DNA of 64,000 nucleotides. Source: Propionibacteriaceae bacterium. Its GTDB lineage: Bacteria > Actinomycetota > Actinomycetes > Propionibacteriales > Propionibacteriaceae. The notes below the pieces were generated by a model. The model was not told the DNA's origin, searched no databases, and worked only from the letters and a program-made list of their open reading frames with translations. A program made the position numbers and the translations under genes. The DNA is taken from assembly GCA_016717345.1 (NCBI GenBank), contig JADKFR010000002.1, positions 434,001 through 498,000 on the forward strand, read 5' to 3'. Shown here piece after piece: positions 36,603 to 46,420 of the stretch. The number at the start of each line of letters is the position of its first letter. Position 1 is the first letter of the stretch.

Positions 36603-37046
36603 ATGTCGAGCAAGAAGAAGCGCGAGCAGGCGGCCGCGATCCAGTCGGCACTCGAAGCCCTATCGCAAGCCGCGGCTGGGACGCTCCAGACCTACTTCCA
36701 TGCGATGGTGCCGGTTGTTCGTCATCTCGAAAGCACCCACCGGCTGATGGAGTTCATGAAGGCGTCGGGCTTCCTCGAGGATCCCTCCGACGCCGCAGTC
36801 CAAGCCCGTCAGCAGTTCCTGGACCTTCAGATCGCCGACACTCGGTGCCTGGCCGACCTGATGCGCGCCAAGGCCGACCAGCTGGAGTATCCGTTGGAGG
36901 AGGCTCTGGAGGCATTCGACAAGCTGAGGAATGAGCTCACGGGCCTAGAGGAAATGAGGGGAATGGTGGAGTCCCTCGACCCTGCTGGCCTTGACGCGCT
37001 CATCGAGGATCTGTCCCGGCCGCGAGCGGAGGAAGAGGGAGCATGA
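36603..37046 (+). CDS. Helical hypothetical protein
   Basis: 147 residues beginning MSSKKKREQAAAIQSALEAL. It is almost wholly alpha-helical with likely coiled coil near 85-125 and an acidic tail (PRAEEEGA). GAGGAACGT precedes the ATG. No family is recognised. It sits between the NYN protein and the hydrolase gene on the same strand and may bridge them functionally. Confidence 0.6.
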   Translation: MSSKKKREQAAAIQSALEALSQAAAGTLQTYFHAMVPVVRHLESTHRLMEFMKASGFLEDPSDAAVQARQQFLDLQIADTRCLADLMRAKADQLEYPLEEALEAFDKLRNELTGLEEMRGMVESLDPAGLDALIEDLSRPRAEEEGA

Positions 37047-37486
37047 CAGGCAGACGCCCTCGCTGGGGTGTGGTCAGGGCTTGCGAACCTGGGTTGAGCA
37101 GTCTGCCTGTCGCACGTCCGCCTAGCAGACCGTGACCGCTCGCTAGAGTCGTGCTGGGCGCCGCTGCCAGGTGCCAGTAGGAGGGCGGAGGCCAGTGCCA
37201 GTGGACCCTTTCGCCGCGCAGCGCCGCAAGATTGACCGCTCGAACAGCGGCGGTTTCAGATGGATGAGCATCCTGCGTGTGGCTCGGATGCTGTCCCTCG
37301 CGAGTCAAGGCGCGCAGTGCCCGCACCCGTCGGGGACCAGACTGGGCGCGCCCGTTCTGCCCGAGGCAGGGAGGCATGCCTTGTTCGACAACCAGGCTCG
37401 TGAACGCACGGTCGACGCCGTGAATCCCGCGCAGTGTGCATCGATTGACATCAACCCCAAAGACATCAGGCCACAGGAGGCAACCG
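37047..37486. other. Gap with a possible short gene start
   Basis: A GTG at 37195 has GGAGG five bases upstream and opens VPVDPFAAQRRKIDRSNSGG, but the frame continues to 37698 across the start of the next gene, so at most its first part can be real. Nothing else is supported. Confidence 0.3.
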
Positions 37487-39470
37487 ATGAATCGACCATG
37501 GCTGTTGTTCCTTCACGGGATCAATGCCTGCAACGAGGATCCCTGGCGCGACCCGCTCAATGCCGCGATCACATGGTTCGGGTACGAGGCGTTCCCCAGC
37601 GAACGCATTCTGACCCCGGACTATCGCGCTGCGCTCCGCGGGGAGGTCGCTGCGGCGCAGGCCACGCGAACCACCTGGAAGCGCCCGCCGAAGGATGATT
37701 GGCGTCGCGCGAAGACGGGAGTACCTCGCTCGGATGGCCTTTCTTGAGACGCGGCTCAGGCCACTCTCCAATGCGACGCCCCCTCCGTTGCAGCCGCCCG
37801 AAGTGGCGCAGGTCCCCCCAATCGTCACCCTGGTCGATGACGCCAGGCGTTATGCCCGCTCAGGCGATGTTCGGGCGGCGGTGCATGAGATCGTGATGCA
37901 GTCCCTCGAGTCAGTTCCCGCGGGTTCACGGATCGTCATCGTTGCTCATAGTCTTGGCTCCGTCATCGCCGCGGACCTCATCAAGAAGCTGCCGAACAAT
38001 CTGCGCGTCTCCGCACTCGTGACGATCGGCAGTCCGCTGGGTGCCGTTTCTGAGTTCCGGTCCCATGACTTGGACGAGTACCCCTTCGACCGGCTCAACG
38101 CATGGGTCAATCTGTTCGAACCGCGGGATCCAGTGACTGGCGGGAAGGGCATCTGCGAGCACTACCCCTGGGTAATCGACGTCCCCGTGACACTCCAGAA
38201 CTGGGTGTTCCCGGTGTTGATCCATCAGCACGGCGCCCAGTATTACTGCACGCATCCTGCGGTCGCGGCGGCGATCACGGGGGCACTCCTCGGGTCCGAC
38301 TTGGCCACGCTCGACGCCGAGCCCGAGCAAGGCGTTGAAGGGCTGGAACTGCTGTTGCTCCAGTCGCTCTACTTGCGTGAGCTGGCCAAGCGCCTGCCCA
38401 CAGATGACCAGGACCGCGCGGCTCGCCTCGAGCGGGCGCGTCAGGTGACAGCTGCCAGTCATGCTTCGGCAGCCGCGCTCATCCACGAGCGGAACCCGGC
38501 CACGGCACCACTGCCGGCCTCGGAGTTCCTCCAGCGCCCTGACGCTCACATTCGAGGCGCGTGGGATGACCGCACCGTGCTCGCCCTGGCGATCATGCTG
38601 GCATCCGGTCCACCCGCGACCCCGTTCAGGATCGAGGAGAAGTCAGACACTGAGGAGCGACGGCTGGCTCTTGTCTCAACGCTCAGCCTGATCCGAGCGC
38701 ACAGGTCCGAACCCACGGACGTGGACATTGTTGACGCCATCTTCTCCACCAGAACCGCGATCAGTGACCTCCTAGCAGCCCCGAGCCGGGCGTGGGTTCC
38801 GGGCGCCCTGTTTGCTGCGGGAGTGCTCACACTGGCGGCTACTGGGGTCGGTCTTGTGGTCACAGCCCCCGCCGGGTTGGCTGGCGCCGCTCTCATCACC
38901 ACCACGCTCGCTGCCTTCGGCCCAGGCGGCATGGTTGGGGGGATGGCCACACTGGCGGCTTTGGCGGGAGCTGGCTCGGCCATGGCCGCCGTCGGCGCGA
39001 CCCTCGGAACGGCTGGGACCTCCCACGCGGGCCCCGACCTTCTGACCAATGCGTTGGACGGGGCGATCGCCTCGCAGGATCCTGAGAAACTGCGCAGCCT
39101 GTTGGTTTCGCTCCTGACCCTGGTGGCTGCACAGGAACGCCTTGAGTTTCCCAGTCAGCGGGACCAGGTCCTCTTGGCCTGTATGAATGCCCAGGCTCGG
39201 CTGACCCTGCTGGTGGCCGCGCACGACTCCATCGATCCGAAGTCCGGCGCAGCCAAGGCTGCCAGAGACATGTTGGCACTCTTGGAGAAGGCCTGCCGAT
39301 GGCTGCGCGGCGAAGAGAGTCCCGACTCTGCCGACGCACGCGACTGGAACCAGCTGTCCACCGCCTACAGCCAAGCAATGAAAGGCCAACTCGACCCCCT
39401 CTCGCAGGTTCTCGGACGCCTGGGCCGGGGACACCCCGAACGGCCAGCGATTGAGGGCCCTGGGCAGTGA
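37487..39470 (+). pseudogene. Alpha/beta hydrolase (lipase-like) with hydrophobic C-terminal domain, one frameshift
   Basis: About 660 residues once one frame break near 37715 is bridged (DDWRRAKT joined to REYLARMAF). It starts at ATG 37487 with AGGAGG upstream. LLFLHGIN gives the oxyanion loop and VIVAHSLGSVIAADL the nucleophile elbow. SPLGAV and a later His (YYCTHPAV) complete a lipase/esterase-like core. Near residue 430 a 70-residue stretch of Gly/Ala-rich hydrophobic helices (GVLTLAATGVGLVVTAPAGL onward) could insert in or sit on membranes. A helical tail follows. The design recalls phospholipase-type effectors, but the activity is not established. Confidence 0.6.
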
Positions 39471-39697
39471 GCAGGAGAACACCATGGTCGGCGCCCAAGG
39501 CTTGGTTGACCCGATCAGGTTGGGTTCGTCGAGCGTGACAACTTGGAGCGGGACAACGGGGTGACCTGGGAGGTTTCGACTCGATTCCCGATATGTCCGT
39601 AGTCGCAGCGGGGGCCGCCTACCGGTGAGCGGCCGCCGCTCGGTGGTTGCGGCGCGGGTTGGGGGAGTCGTACGCGTGGCCGTCCCGACCCTGCGCG
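39471..39697. other. Gap without a gene
   Basis: About 230 bases; no frame with a start signal or recognisable product. Confidence 0.4.
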
Positions 39698-40090
39698 TCA
39701 GGGACGCAGGAGTCCGCGGGCGTGCTCGATCCGGACGTTGATCGCCTTCTCTTCCACCAGCAACTCAGCTGCCAGGTCCTCGGCGGCCGAGACTTCGGCT
39801 TGGGCTCGGAGCAACTCAGCCTTCAATGACGCGGCCCGGTCGCGGGCCGCTTTCGCGCTGGCTTCGGCGGCTTCCCTTCCGGGCGGTCAGGGCTTCCAGG
39901 GCAAGTTCCGAGGCCGCCAGTTCGCGTGACGCCGCAACGCCTTGATCGCGGCCGCAAGGGAGCGGTCACCGGACGCCCCGGCCTGCTTGGCCAGCTCGTC
40001 CCTGCGCGCGACGAACTCGGCGGGGGAGCTTGCAAACAGCTCCTCGGTCGCCGCGTCCAGGCCAGGCGTGTCCGTCACGCCGACCATCAT
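39698..40090 (-). pseudogene. Internally deleted conserved actinobacterial coiled-coil protein
   Basis: The N-terminal piece (TEELFASSPAEFVARRDELA to IKALRR) matches the start of a widespread actinobacterial hypothetical family, in which that motif is followed by a Trp/Pro segment and about 200 more residues. Here it jumps directly, through one or two frame changes, to a coiled-coil tail (ELAASELALEALTAR, then AAEDLAAELLVEEKAINVRI) ending at 39698. The middle of the gene is gone, so it is dead. Function of the family is unknown. Confidence 0.6.
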
Positions 40091-40584
40091 GCCGCGGTGA
40101 GGGAACCGGGGCGCCCGACCACCGGGTGGTTCCCGGAGGCGCCTGCCCGGTGGCCGTGAGCGGAGACGGTCGGTCTTGTCCAGCAGAGCCGTGCCGGCGG
40201 GATGGAGGTTGAGAAAGCGGGCAACAGGACACCCGAAGCGATGGCCAAGGATGAGTCGGAGGGCGTATTCCCCGCTGTGGTTGACCCGCGAGCCCGGCTC
40301 AACGAGACGTCCCCGACGTGCCTGGGCGATGTCCTCTGCGACGTGGAGAGTGTCCTCTGGGACGTCTTCTACCCCCTCGCGAGGCCCGCGTCCACAGTGA
40401 CTTGGAGGACATGGAGGACACCGAACCAAATGCCCTTTGACTAGGTGTCCTCCCGGTCCGATGGCGATGTCTTCCCCAGATCCAACGGGTAGCTGATGCC
40501 CATCCACAGATGTCGTCGTACCGGTCGTCCTACACCGGGTTGGTGTCGTTCCGTTGTCACACCCCACAACGGAAGGAGCCCGAG
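40091..40584. other. Gap upstream of the conjugation operon
   Basis: About 490 bases. No supported gene. GGAGGACA-type repeats occur at 40405-40425. The operon promoter is expected here; an origin of transfer could also lie here but no nick-site family was recognised. Confidence 0.35.
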
Positions 40585-41388
40585 ATGAGCGTCGCTCAGG
40601 AACTCGGAATGATCGACCACAACCCCAACGACGACGACGTCGCGAGCCGGCCCCAGAGCCTCGCGGAATGGGTCGCCGCTCAAGCCGACGCCCTGCCCCA
40701 TGGCGACCTGCACAGCCTGCGCCGCTGGCTGCGGGAGACCGATCCCCAGGTGGTCGACCGGTTCCTGGTGTCGGTGGCTGGCTGGGCGGCGGTCGACGGT
40801 GGGAATGATGTGATGGCGGCCAAGTTGTTGGCGTGGGCTCTGCTGCCGGGTGCGGCGCGGCTTGCCCGGGAACTGCGGGTCCTGTCGGCGGAGGTGGATC
40901 ACCTGGTCGCGTCGCGACTGTGGATCGAGGTCCGAACGTTCCCGTGGCAGCGACGCTCCCGGGTCGCGGCCTGGATCCTGCGCCAGACGAAGAATGGGGT
41001 TCTGGCGGACTGCCAGGTGCCGAGCCGGCTTCGGCGTCACGACCCGGCATGGTTCATGGTCGACCCAAGCCCCCGCTCGATGGCCGCCATCCCGGCCGCC
41101 GTCGCCCCGCTGGATTCCAGAGGGGAATTGCTGCTCCTGTTGGAGTGGGCGGTGGAGGAGGGCGTGATCACCGCGGACGACCGCCTGCTGCTGTTGGGCC
41201 TGGTCCAGGCTTCAGACCTGGAGCCGGAGCGTCGGTCCTGCACGATGGCCGGACTGCTGGCGCACCGCGTCTCCGGGACGGTGGGCGACGCGCTTGGCGT
41301 GTCAGCCCGGACAGTGCGACGCAGGGCCTCCCGTTGCCTGCGGGCGCTGGCCGAAGCGGCCCCCTCCTACACCCTGGTCGCGTCATGA
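40585..41388 (+). CDS. Helix-turn-helix protein heading the conjugation locus
   Basis: 267 residues from ATG 40585 with GGAAGGAG upstream. The body is helical. The C-terminus (AGLLAHRVSGTVGDALGVSA, then RTVRRRASRCLRALAEAA) is a sigma-70 region-4-like helix-turn-helix, suggesting a DNA-binding regulator. It is the first gene in the direction of the transfer operon. The family is not named. A short coding gap and a good ribosome-binding site precede the next gene. Confidence 0.65.
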   Translation: MSVAQELGMIDHNPNDDDVASRPQSLAEWVAAQADALPHGDLHSLRRWLRETDPQVVDRFLVSVAGWAAVDGGNDVMAAKLLAWALLPGAARLARELRVLSAEVDHLVASRLWIEVRTFPWQRRSRVAAWILRQTKNGVLADCQVPSRLRRHDPAWFMVDPSPRSMAAIPAAVAPLDSRGELLLLLEWAVEEGVITADDRLLLLGLVQASDLEPERRSCTMAGLLAHRVSGTVGDALGVSARTVRRRASRCLRALAEAAPSYTLVAS

Positions 41389-41450
41389 CCTTGGCGACCG
41401 CTGTCCACCAAGCCGGGCCTGGGTGCCTTCGGGTGGGTGAGGAGGTGCAC

Positions 41451-41672
41451 ATGACTGCACACGAAAGCCCGGGTGCGACGACCCCAGCAGAGGTGGCCCG
41501 GCTGTTCGACCTGATGGCCGACGGAGAAGCCGCAGCGGCCACGCTGGAACAGACGGTTCGCGTGATCCAGGACTCGCGCCGGGCCGCGGCAACGCTGGCG
41601 ACCCTGCCGGCTCGGGATCTGCGGGCAGGCATTGTCTACCGGGCGACCACCCGGGCCGGCCGCGTCCGGTGA
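41451..41672 (+). CDS. Small helical protein
   Basis: 73 residues starting at ATG 41451 with GAGGAGGTG upstream. An in-frame ATG at 41385 overlaps the previous stop and is a less likely start. Predicted helical (AEVARLFDLMADGEAAAATL) with a basic tail (ATTRAGRVR). Unknown function. The stop overlaps the next GTG. Confidence 0.55.
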   Translation: MTAHESPGATTPAEVARLFDLMADGEAAAATLEQTVRVIQDSRRAAATLATLPARDLRAGIVYRATTRAGRVR

Positions 41673-42483
41673 CCGCCGCAGTCCACCAGCGACCGGTGTC
41701 GGTCGCCGAACTCCGCCGCGCCTGGCACGCCGTCCAAGACGGTCAGTTCCGAGGACGCGCCGCTAGCAGCAGCGGGTTCAGCCTCGAGACTCCAACCACC
41801 TCGACCACCTGGACGTCCGCTGCGGGCGAGGAGGTCCTGGTGGTGCTGGGGTGCGCGGGCTCGGTGGGGGCGACCACGGTCGCGGTCGCGATCGGGTCGG
41901 CCGTCGAGGGGGCCGCCCGCGTGGTGGAGTGCGCTCCGCTCCCGCGGTCGGGGTTGGCGGCGGCGTGCGATGCCGAGCTGGGAGTCCATCCGTCGGGCTG
42001 GGTGCAGGGCACGAGGGGTGGCCGGCTGGTGGTGCAACGGCGGGGCGACCCGGCGCCCGACCCGGCCGATGTGCCGCTCCCGCCCGAGACCGAGGGCGCT
42101 TTGGTGACCGTTGTGGACGCGGGTCTGGTGTGGCCGACCCTCTACGGTTCCGGCTGGGTGTCGGGACTGGTGGGGTCTGCGTCCCAGTTGGTGCTGGTCG
42201 GACGGTTGTCGGTGCCGGGACTCCGCCAGCTGGAGGGCTGCCTGGACCTGCCGGGGACGGATCGGGTGGCCGTGGCCGTCGGGGGCCCACCACGATCTCG
42301 CTGGCCACGGCAAGTGGCCTGCACCGCCGGCCCGCTGCTGCGTCAGGCGGAGGCAGACGGCCGGTCGGTTTGTGTGCCGTGGGATCGCCGGTTGGCGCTG
42401 CAGGGCGTCACCGCGGAGGTGTTGCCGCGGCCGGTGCTTGCCGTGGGTCAGGAACTACTGGGAATGATGAAGGAATCGAATGA
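41669..42483 (+). pseudogene. MinD-fold protein of the conjugation locus, probable 3' frameshift
   Basis: About 271 residues from GTG 41669. The P-loop is deviant (VVLGCAGSVGATTVAVAIGS), like the TadZ protein at 26228, with the switch region VVDAGLVWPTL. The frame stays open to 42610, which would overlap the next gene by 130 bases. Restoring one G in the GGG run near 42460 would give the ending ELLGNDEGIE and a stop at 42481-42483, overlapping the next ATG (ATGA) as is normal here. An ATPase-like organiser of the transfer apparatus is a reasonable guess. Confidence 0.55.
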
Positions 42484-42768
42484 AGGTCGGTCTTGCTCTA
42501 CTGCCGTTGCAGGTGTGCCCGGTCGCGCCGGGGAACGCGGCGAAGTACGTGGATCAGATCACCGGCAACGTGCTGTGGGCCGTGGGAGTGCTGTTTTCTG
42601 CTCGGCCTGATCGTCGGGGTGGGCGCGATCGTCGCTGGCCGGATCTTCGGCATGCCCCACGCCTCGAAGGTGGGGGTCATCTCCTTGGTGGTGGTGTTCA
42701 TCGCCGTCCTGGCGTACCTGACGCTGCCGGGCATGCTGGACGCCCTGATGGGGAAGGGCTGCATCTAG
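42480..42768 (+). pseudogene. VirB2/TrbC-like small membrane protein, one frameshift
   Basis: About 95 residues in two frames that join at TTTT 42594-42597, which has one T too many. It reads MKVGLALLPLQVCPVAPGNA, a short link, then a first membrane helix (LLGLIVGVGAIVAGRIF) and a second (VISLVVVFIAVLAYLTLPGM). Size, two helices and place before the TrbL gene suit a VirB2-type pilin of the actinobacterial conjugation system. Confidence 0.65.
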
Positions 42769-42770
42769 CC

Positions 42771-43587
42771 ATGACCACCCTCCCCAGCACCGAACCAACG
42801 GTGTGGCCGCGGCGGCGGCTGATTACCCTGCTCGCCGGCATCGCCATGACCGGGCTGTGCCTGCTGGCCGGGCTGGCGTTGGCCCGTGTTCTACGCGGTG
42901 GTAGCGGACACCCCGCACCCCACCCTCGTCCCTGCGCCGCTGGCCACCGACCCGGCCCAACCGGGGCGGGGTGAGCAGGCCAGGGACGCGATCGCCGCGG
43001 AGCCGATGCTCCCTGTCCAGGCGGCCGATGCGCGGGAGACCGCCGCCGCCGTCCACCTTGCCCCGGGCATCGCGATTCCGGATGCCACGGGTGTCGGACC
43101 AGCCGGGGTCGCTGCGGGGTTCCCTCGGACGCCGGAGGGGGCGGTCGCGCAGTTGGCGGCGATCGAGGTGCGGGTGATCGAAGCGATGAGCATCCCGACC
43201 GCCCACGCCGTCCATCAGGAGTGGACGATGCCCGGAGCGGGTGAGGCGTCCGCGTGGGACGTGACGCAGGGGGTGCAGGCATTCCTGGCCGCCTCACGGC
43301 AGGAGGCCAGCAGCAAGGACGAGACCACGCTGGTTCAGGCCATTCCCGCTGCCGGGCTGGTCAAGGGGGTGGACGGTCCCGACTGGGTGCTGGCCTGCGT
43401 CCTGCTCGACGTCCGCGCCTCGATCGTGGCCGACGCCCGGATCGGGTAGGGACACTGCGAACGCATGCAGTGGCAGGACGGACGGTGGCTGATCGCGCCC
43501 GGCACCCCGCCGGCGAAGCCCCTGCCCACGTGGCCGGGATCACAGAAGGCCTTGGACGTGGGCTGGCGCACCTGGGTGGGGGAGTAG
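42771..43587 (+). pseudogene. Conjugation-locus membrane protein, frameshift plus in-frame stop
   Basis: About 270 residues. MTTLPSTEPTVWPRRRLITL leads to one membrane helix. A shift at CCC 42883-42885 (one C extra) leads to FYAVVADTPHPTLVPAPLAT and a soluble domain (AVAQLAAIEVRVIEAMSIPT). At 43447-43449 a TAG interrupts the frame, but coding continues in frame as GHCERMQWQDGRWLIAPGTP up to 43587. A codon for Tyr is expected at the TAG, one base away. The family is a common unnamed neighbour of TrbL and SCO6880 genes. Confidence 0.6.
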
Positions 43588-43591
43588 CCCG

Positions 43592-45064
43592 GTGGGGGAC
43601 CTGTTGAACCCGTTCACCTACCTGGGCTCGCTGGCGGCGAAGATCGTCGCCGACGGGTGGACGGCAGCGATGCTGGGGTTGTGGAACGCGGGCCTGTGGC
43701 TGCTGCGGCTCGCCCTGTCGGTCAGTGACTTCCTGCTCACGCCCGATTTGCGGGAGGACGGGCCCGGCGCGCACCTGTACCGGGTGACGTTCTGGATCGC
43801 GGGCACCCTCCTGCTGGTAATGGCCATGGTCCAGCTCGGCGTGGCCGCCATTCGCCGCGACGGCAAGAGCCTGGCGCGGGTGGCGATCGGGTTCGGCCAG
43901 TTCGTCGCGATTTGGGCCGGGTGGATTGCCTACGGGATCACCATCGTGGCCGCCTGCTCCGGGTTGACCCGCGCCCTGATGGGGTCGCTGTTGAACGTCA
44001 CCTCGTGGTCGGCGTGGCAGCCGTGGACGCCGTTCACCCCGGCGGACATCACCGACGGCACCATCGCCACCGTCTTGGGCCTGATGGGGCTGCTGCTGGT
44101 GGTCGCCGCGATCGGGCACATCCTGGTGCTCTTGGCGCGGGCCGCCTCGTTGCTGGTACTGGCCGCCACCACCCCGATCGCCGCCGCCGGCCTGGTGTGG
44201 GAAGGGGGCCGGTCCTGGTTCTGGAAGGCGTTCCGCTGGTTCCACGCGGCCGCCCTCTCCCCTGTCGTGATGGTGATGGTCCTCGGGGTGGGGGTGCAGT
44301 TCACCACCGGCGTCGCCAACGGCCTGACCGGAAACAAACTGGAGGCCGCGATCGGCACCGCTGTGCCTGGCGTGATCCTGATCTGCGTGGCGGTGGTGTC
44401 CCCGCTGGCGTTGTTCAAGCTGCTCGCGTTCGTCGACCCCGGCACCACCTCCGGCGCGGCGATGCGCGCCACCCTGGCAACCTCGGGCGGTCTCCAGGGC
44501 CTGCTCGCCGGACAAGGCGCCGGTGGGGGTTCCGCTGCCCAAGCGACCGCAGCCGACGACAGTGGCCGCAGCGCCGGCGAGGACGGCGCCGCCGACGCCA
44601 CGTCGAGCCGGTTCACCGCCGCCACCCAGCAGGCGATGCGCGCGGCAGGCCCGGTCGGCCAGTCCGCGGCCACCGGGCTGGGCTGGGTCACCGGGGTCGG
44701 CTCAGCAGCGGCCGCTGTGGGAGCGGACGTCACCAACCAGATGGGGGTGGGCCACAACACGTACCCGCCCGACTTCAGCCACGCCGCCCGCCGGGCCTCC
44801 TCGGGGCAACACAGCACGGGCGACACCGGCGGCGACCCGGACAGCAGCGGAGGCGGCGCACCACCGGCTGACCCGCCACCGTCGGACATGACCATGCCTC
44901 CTCCGCCGGGCGGCTGGGCCCAAACGGCGGCCTCCAGCGGCGGCGAGTCGGCCGGCGCAGGTTCGGACGGTGCCGTGGCGGTACCTGCCGGGGGCGCTCC
45001 GGCGGGTGCTGCGGCCGGGTCTGGGGCGGGCGGCAGCCAGGCCGCAGCAGCCGCAGCCCTCTAA
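43592..45064 (+). CDS. TrbL/VirB6-like conjugation membrane protein
   Basis: 490 residues from GTG 43592. Six or more membrane segments lie between residues 10 and 300 (for example LYRVTFWIAGTLLLVMAMVQ and VMVMVLGVGVQFTTGVANGL), then a long Gly/Ala/Pro-rich low-complexity tail (about 310-490). This is the layout of actinobacterial SCO6881-type TrbL/VirB6 proteins, the inner-membrane channel of the type IV system. No frame break is seen. Confidence 0.85.
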   Translation: MGDLLNPFTYLGSLAAKIVADGWTAAMLGLWNAGLWLLRLALSVSDFLLTPDLREDGPGAHLYRVTFWIAGTLLLVMAMVQLGVAAIRRDGKSLARVAIGFGQFVAIWAGWIAYGITIVAACSGLTRALMGSLLNVTSWSAWQPWTPFTPADITDGTIATVLGLMGLLLVVAAIGHILVLLARAASLLVLAATTPIAAAGLVWEGGRSWFWKAFRWFHAAALSPVVMVMVLGVGVQFTTGVANGLTGNKLEAAIGTAVPGVILICVAVVSPLALFKLLAFVDPGTTSGAAMRATLATSGGLQGLLAGQGAGGGSAAQATAADDSGRSAGEDGAADATSSRFTAATQQAMRAAGPVGQSAATGLGWVTGVGSAAAAVGADVTNQMGVGHNTYPPDFSHAARRASSGQHSTGDTGGDPDSSGGGAPPADPPPSDMTMPPPPGGWAQTAASSGGESAGAGSDGAVAVPAGGAPAGAAAGSGAGGSQAAAAAAL

Positions 45065-45147
45065 TCCATCCGCCAACTCCAGGGTCTCCGCAGGGGGCTG
45101 AGGAGGCAGGCAATCACGTCACGATTTGCCGCACAGGCAGGCAACAG

Positions 45148-46420
45148 TTGACTACGCCGGGACCGGGTGGGCTGGTTCTTTGGGCTGACCGGCGGTCAAC
45201 TCGCCACGTTGGCGGTCACGGTGCTGCCCATGTTCTGGGCGATTCAGGCGCAACGCTGGCCGTTGGCCGGCACCCTCGCTGCCGCCTGGGCGACGGTGGC
45301 CCTCCTGGTGATCGTCCCGGTCCGGGGACGCTCGGCAACCGGCTGGCTCGCCGCCGTCCTCGCGCTCCTGGTAGGCCGGGTGGCTGGCTGGACGAGGTTC
45401 CGCGCCAACGCCGCCTGACCCATCCGGCATCGGCCTGGCCGAGCACCGCCGTGCGCGCCCGGCACGCCTCGGCCCGGTCCGACCTGCTGGACGTCTGCGC
45501 CCGCACCGAACCTGATCGACGAGTCCCCTGATGGTCCGCACCGTCCCCGACGACGGCGCCGAACGCGGCCTGTGGATCACCACCCACCGCCGACCAGCCG
45601 GCCCGGCCCTCGCACGGACCGTGAACGACCAGTTGGCCGCCGCCCTCACCCGCGCCTCGGTCCGCACCGAAGCGTTCCTCACCCTGGTCGTCCCCGAAAC
45701 CCGCCTCGGCCGCGAAGCCCGCCAGGCCGGCGGCGGCCTCGACGGCCGCGCCCGGGTCCTGTACGCGCTGATGGGCGAGGTCGAGGCCCACCTCCGCGGC
45801 GCCCTCGCCGTCACCGACGTCACCTGGCTCACCTCACCGCAACTCGCCTGGCGGTGCGGACCGGTTTCGCCCCGGGCGACCGCGCCGGCGTCATCGACGC
45901 CCTGCCCGAACAGCACCCCAACCCGCCGTGAACGCCGAGGTGCCCTGGGCGAAGGCCGGCCCCTCCGGCGCCGACCTGGACGCCCGCCACTACAGCCACG
46001 ACGCCTGGAAGTCGATCTCGGCGACCATGAAACTGCCCGACAAGGGCACCGTCCTGGGCGCGCTCGCCCCCGTCCTCGTCCCCGACGACCCTGGCGAACG
46101 CCGCTCGCTGTGTGGCGTTCCCCGCTCCTGGCGAGCAGCCGCCGCCGACCGGCAGAGCGCCAACGCCGAATGGGCCGCCGACATGGGCGCCGCCCTCCGC
46201 GCCCAAGCCGGCGTCCGCGCCCGCGCACGCGACGGGCACGCCACCAGGCGCACCACCTCGACGGCAACTCGCCCGCGGCAACGCCCTCGCCCGCCCCTAC
46301 GCGATCGCCAGCGTCACCGTCGGCAAGACCGCGCGGATCACCGAGTACGGCCGCCAACTGGACGCCGCCATCAGACGGGCCGGCTACGCCCGTTGCGGCT
46401 CGACCTCGCGGCCTGCCACC
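45148..46420 (+). pseudogene. SCO6880-family (PrgI-like) conjugation protein, decayed
   Basis: Recognisable in order: TTG 45148 (LTTPGPGG), two membrane helices (LAVTVLPMFWAIQAQRWPLA and AAVLALLVGRVAGW), then a gap where about 45 codons of the family are missing near 45418. Then HPGIGLAEHRR-like sequence, MVRTVPDDGAERGLWITTHR, VNDQLAAALTRASVRTEAFL, DVTWLTSPQLA, RTGFAPGDRAG and KLPDKGTVLGALAPVLVPDD. At least six frame breaks occur, one at GGG 45169-45171. The C-terminal part merges into the VirB4-like gene without a boundary. Non-functional as written. Confidence 0.7.

Noticed and set aside
39887..41050. 387-codon minus-strand frame
   Set aside because: Only its last 65 codons resemble a protein family; the rest is antisense to the helix-turn-helix gene.
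42590..42600. Programmed frameshift at TTTT in the VirB2-like gene
   Set aside because: No slippery heptamer and stimulatory structure was evident, and many other homopolymers nearby show the same one-base errors.
43447..43449. Amber codon reassignment
   Set aside because: TAG also serves as a normal stop in neighbouring genes, and the two cases would need different amino acids.
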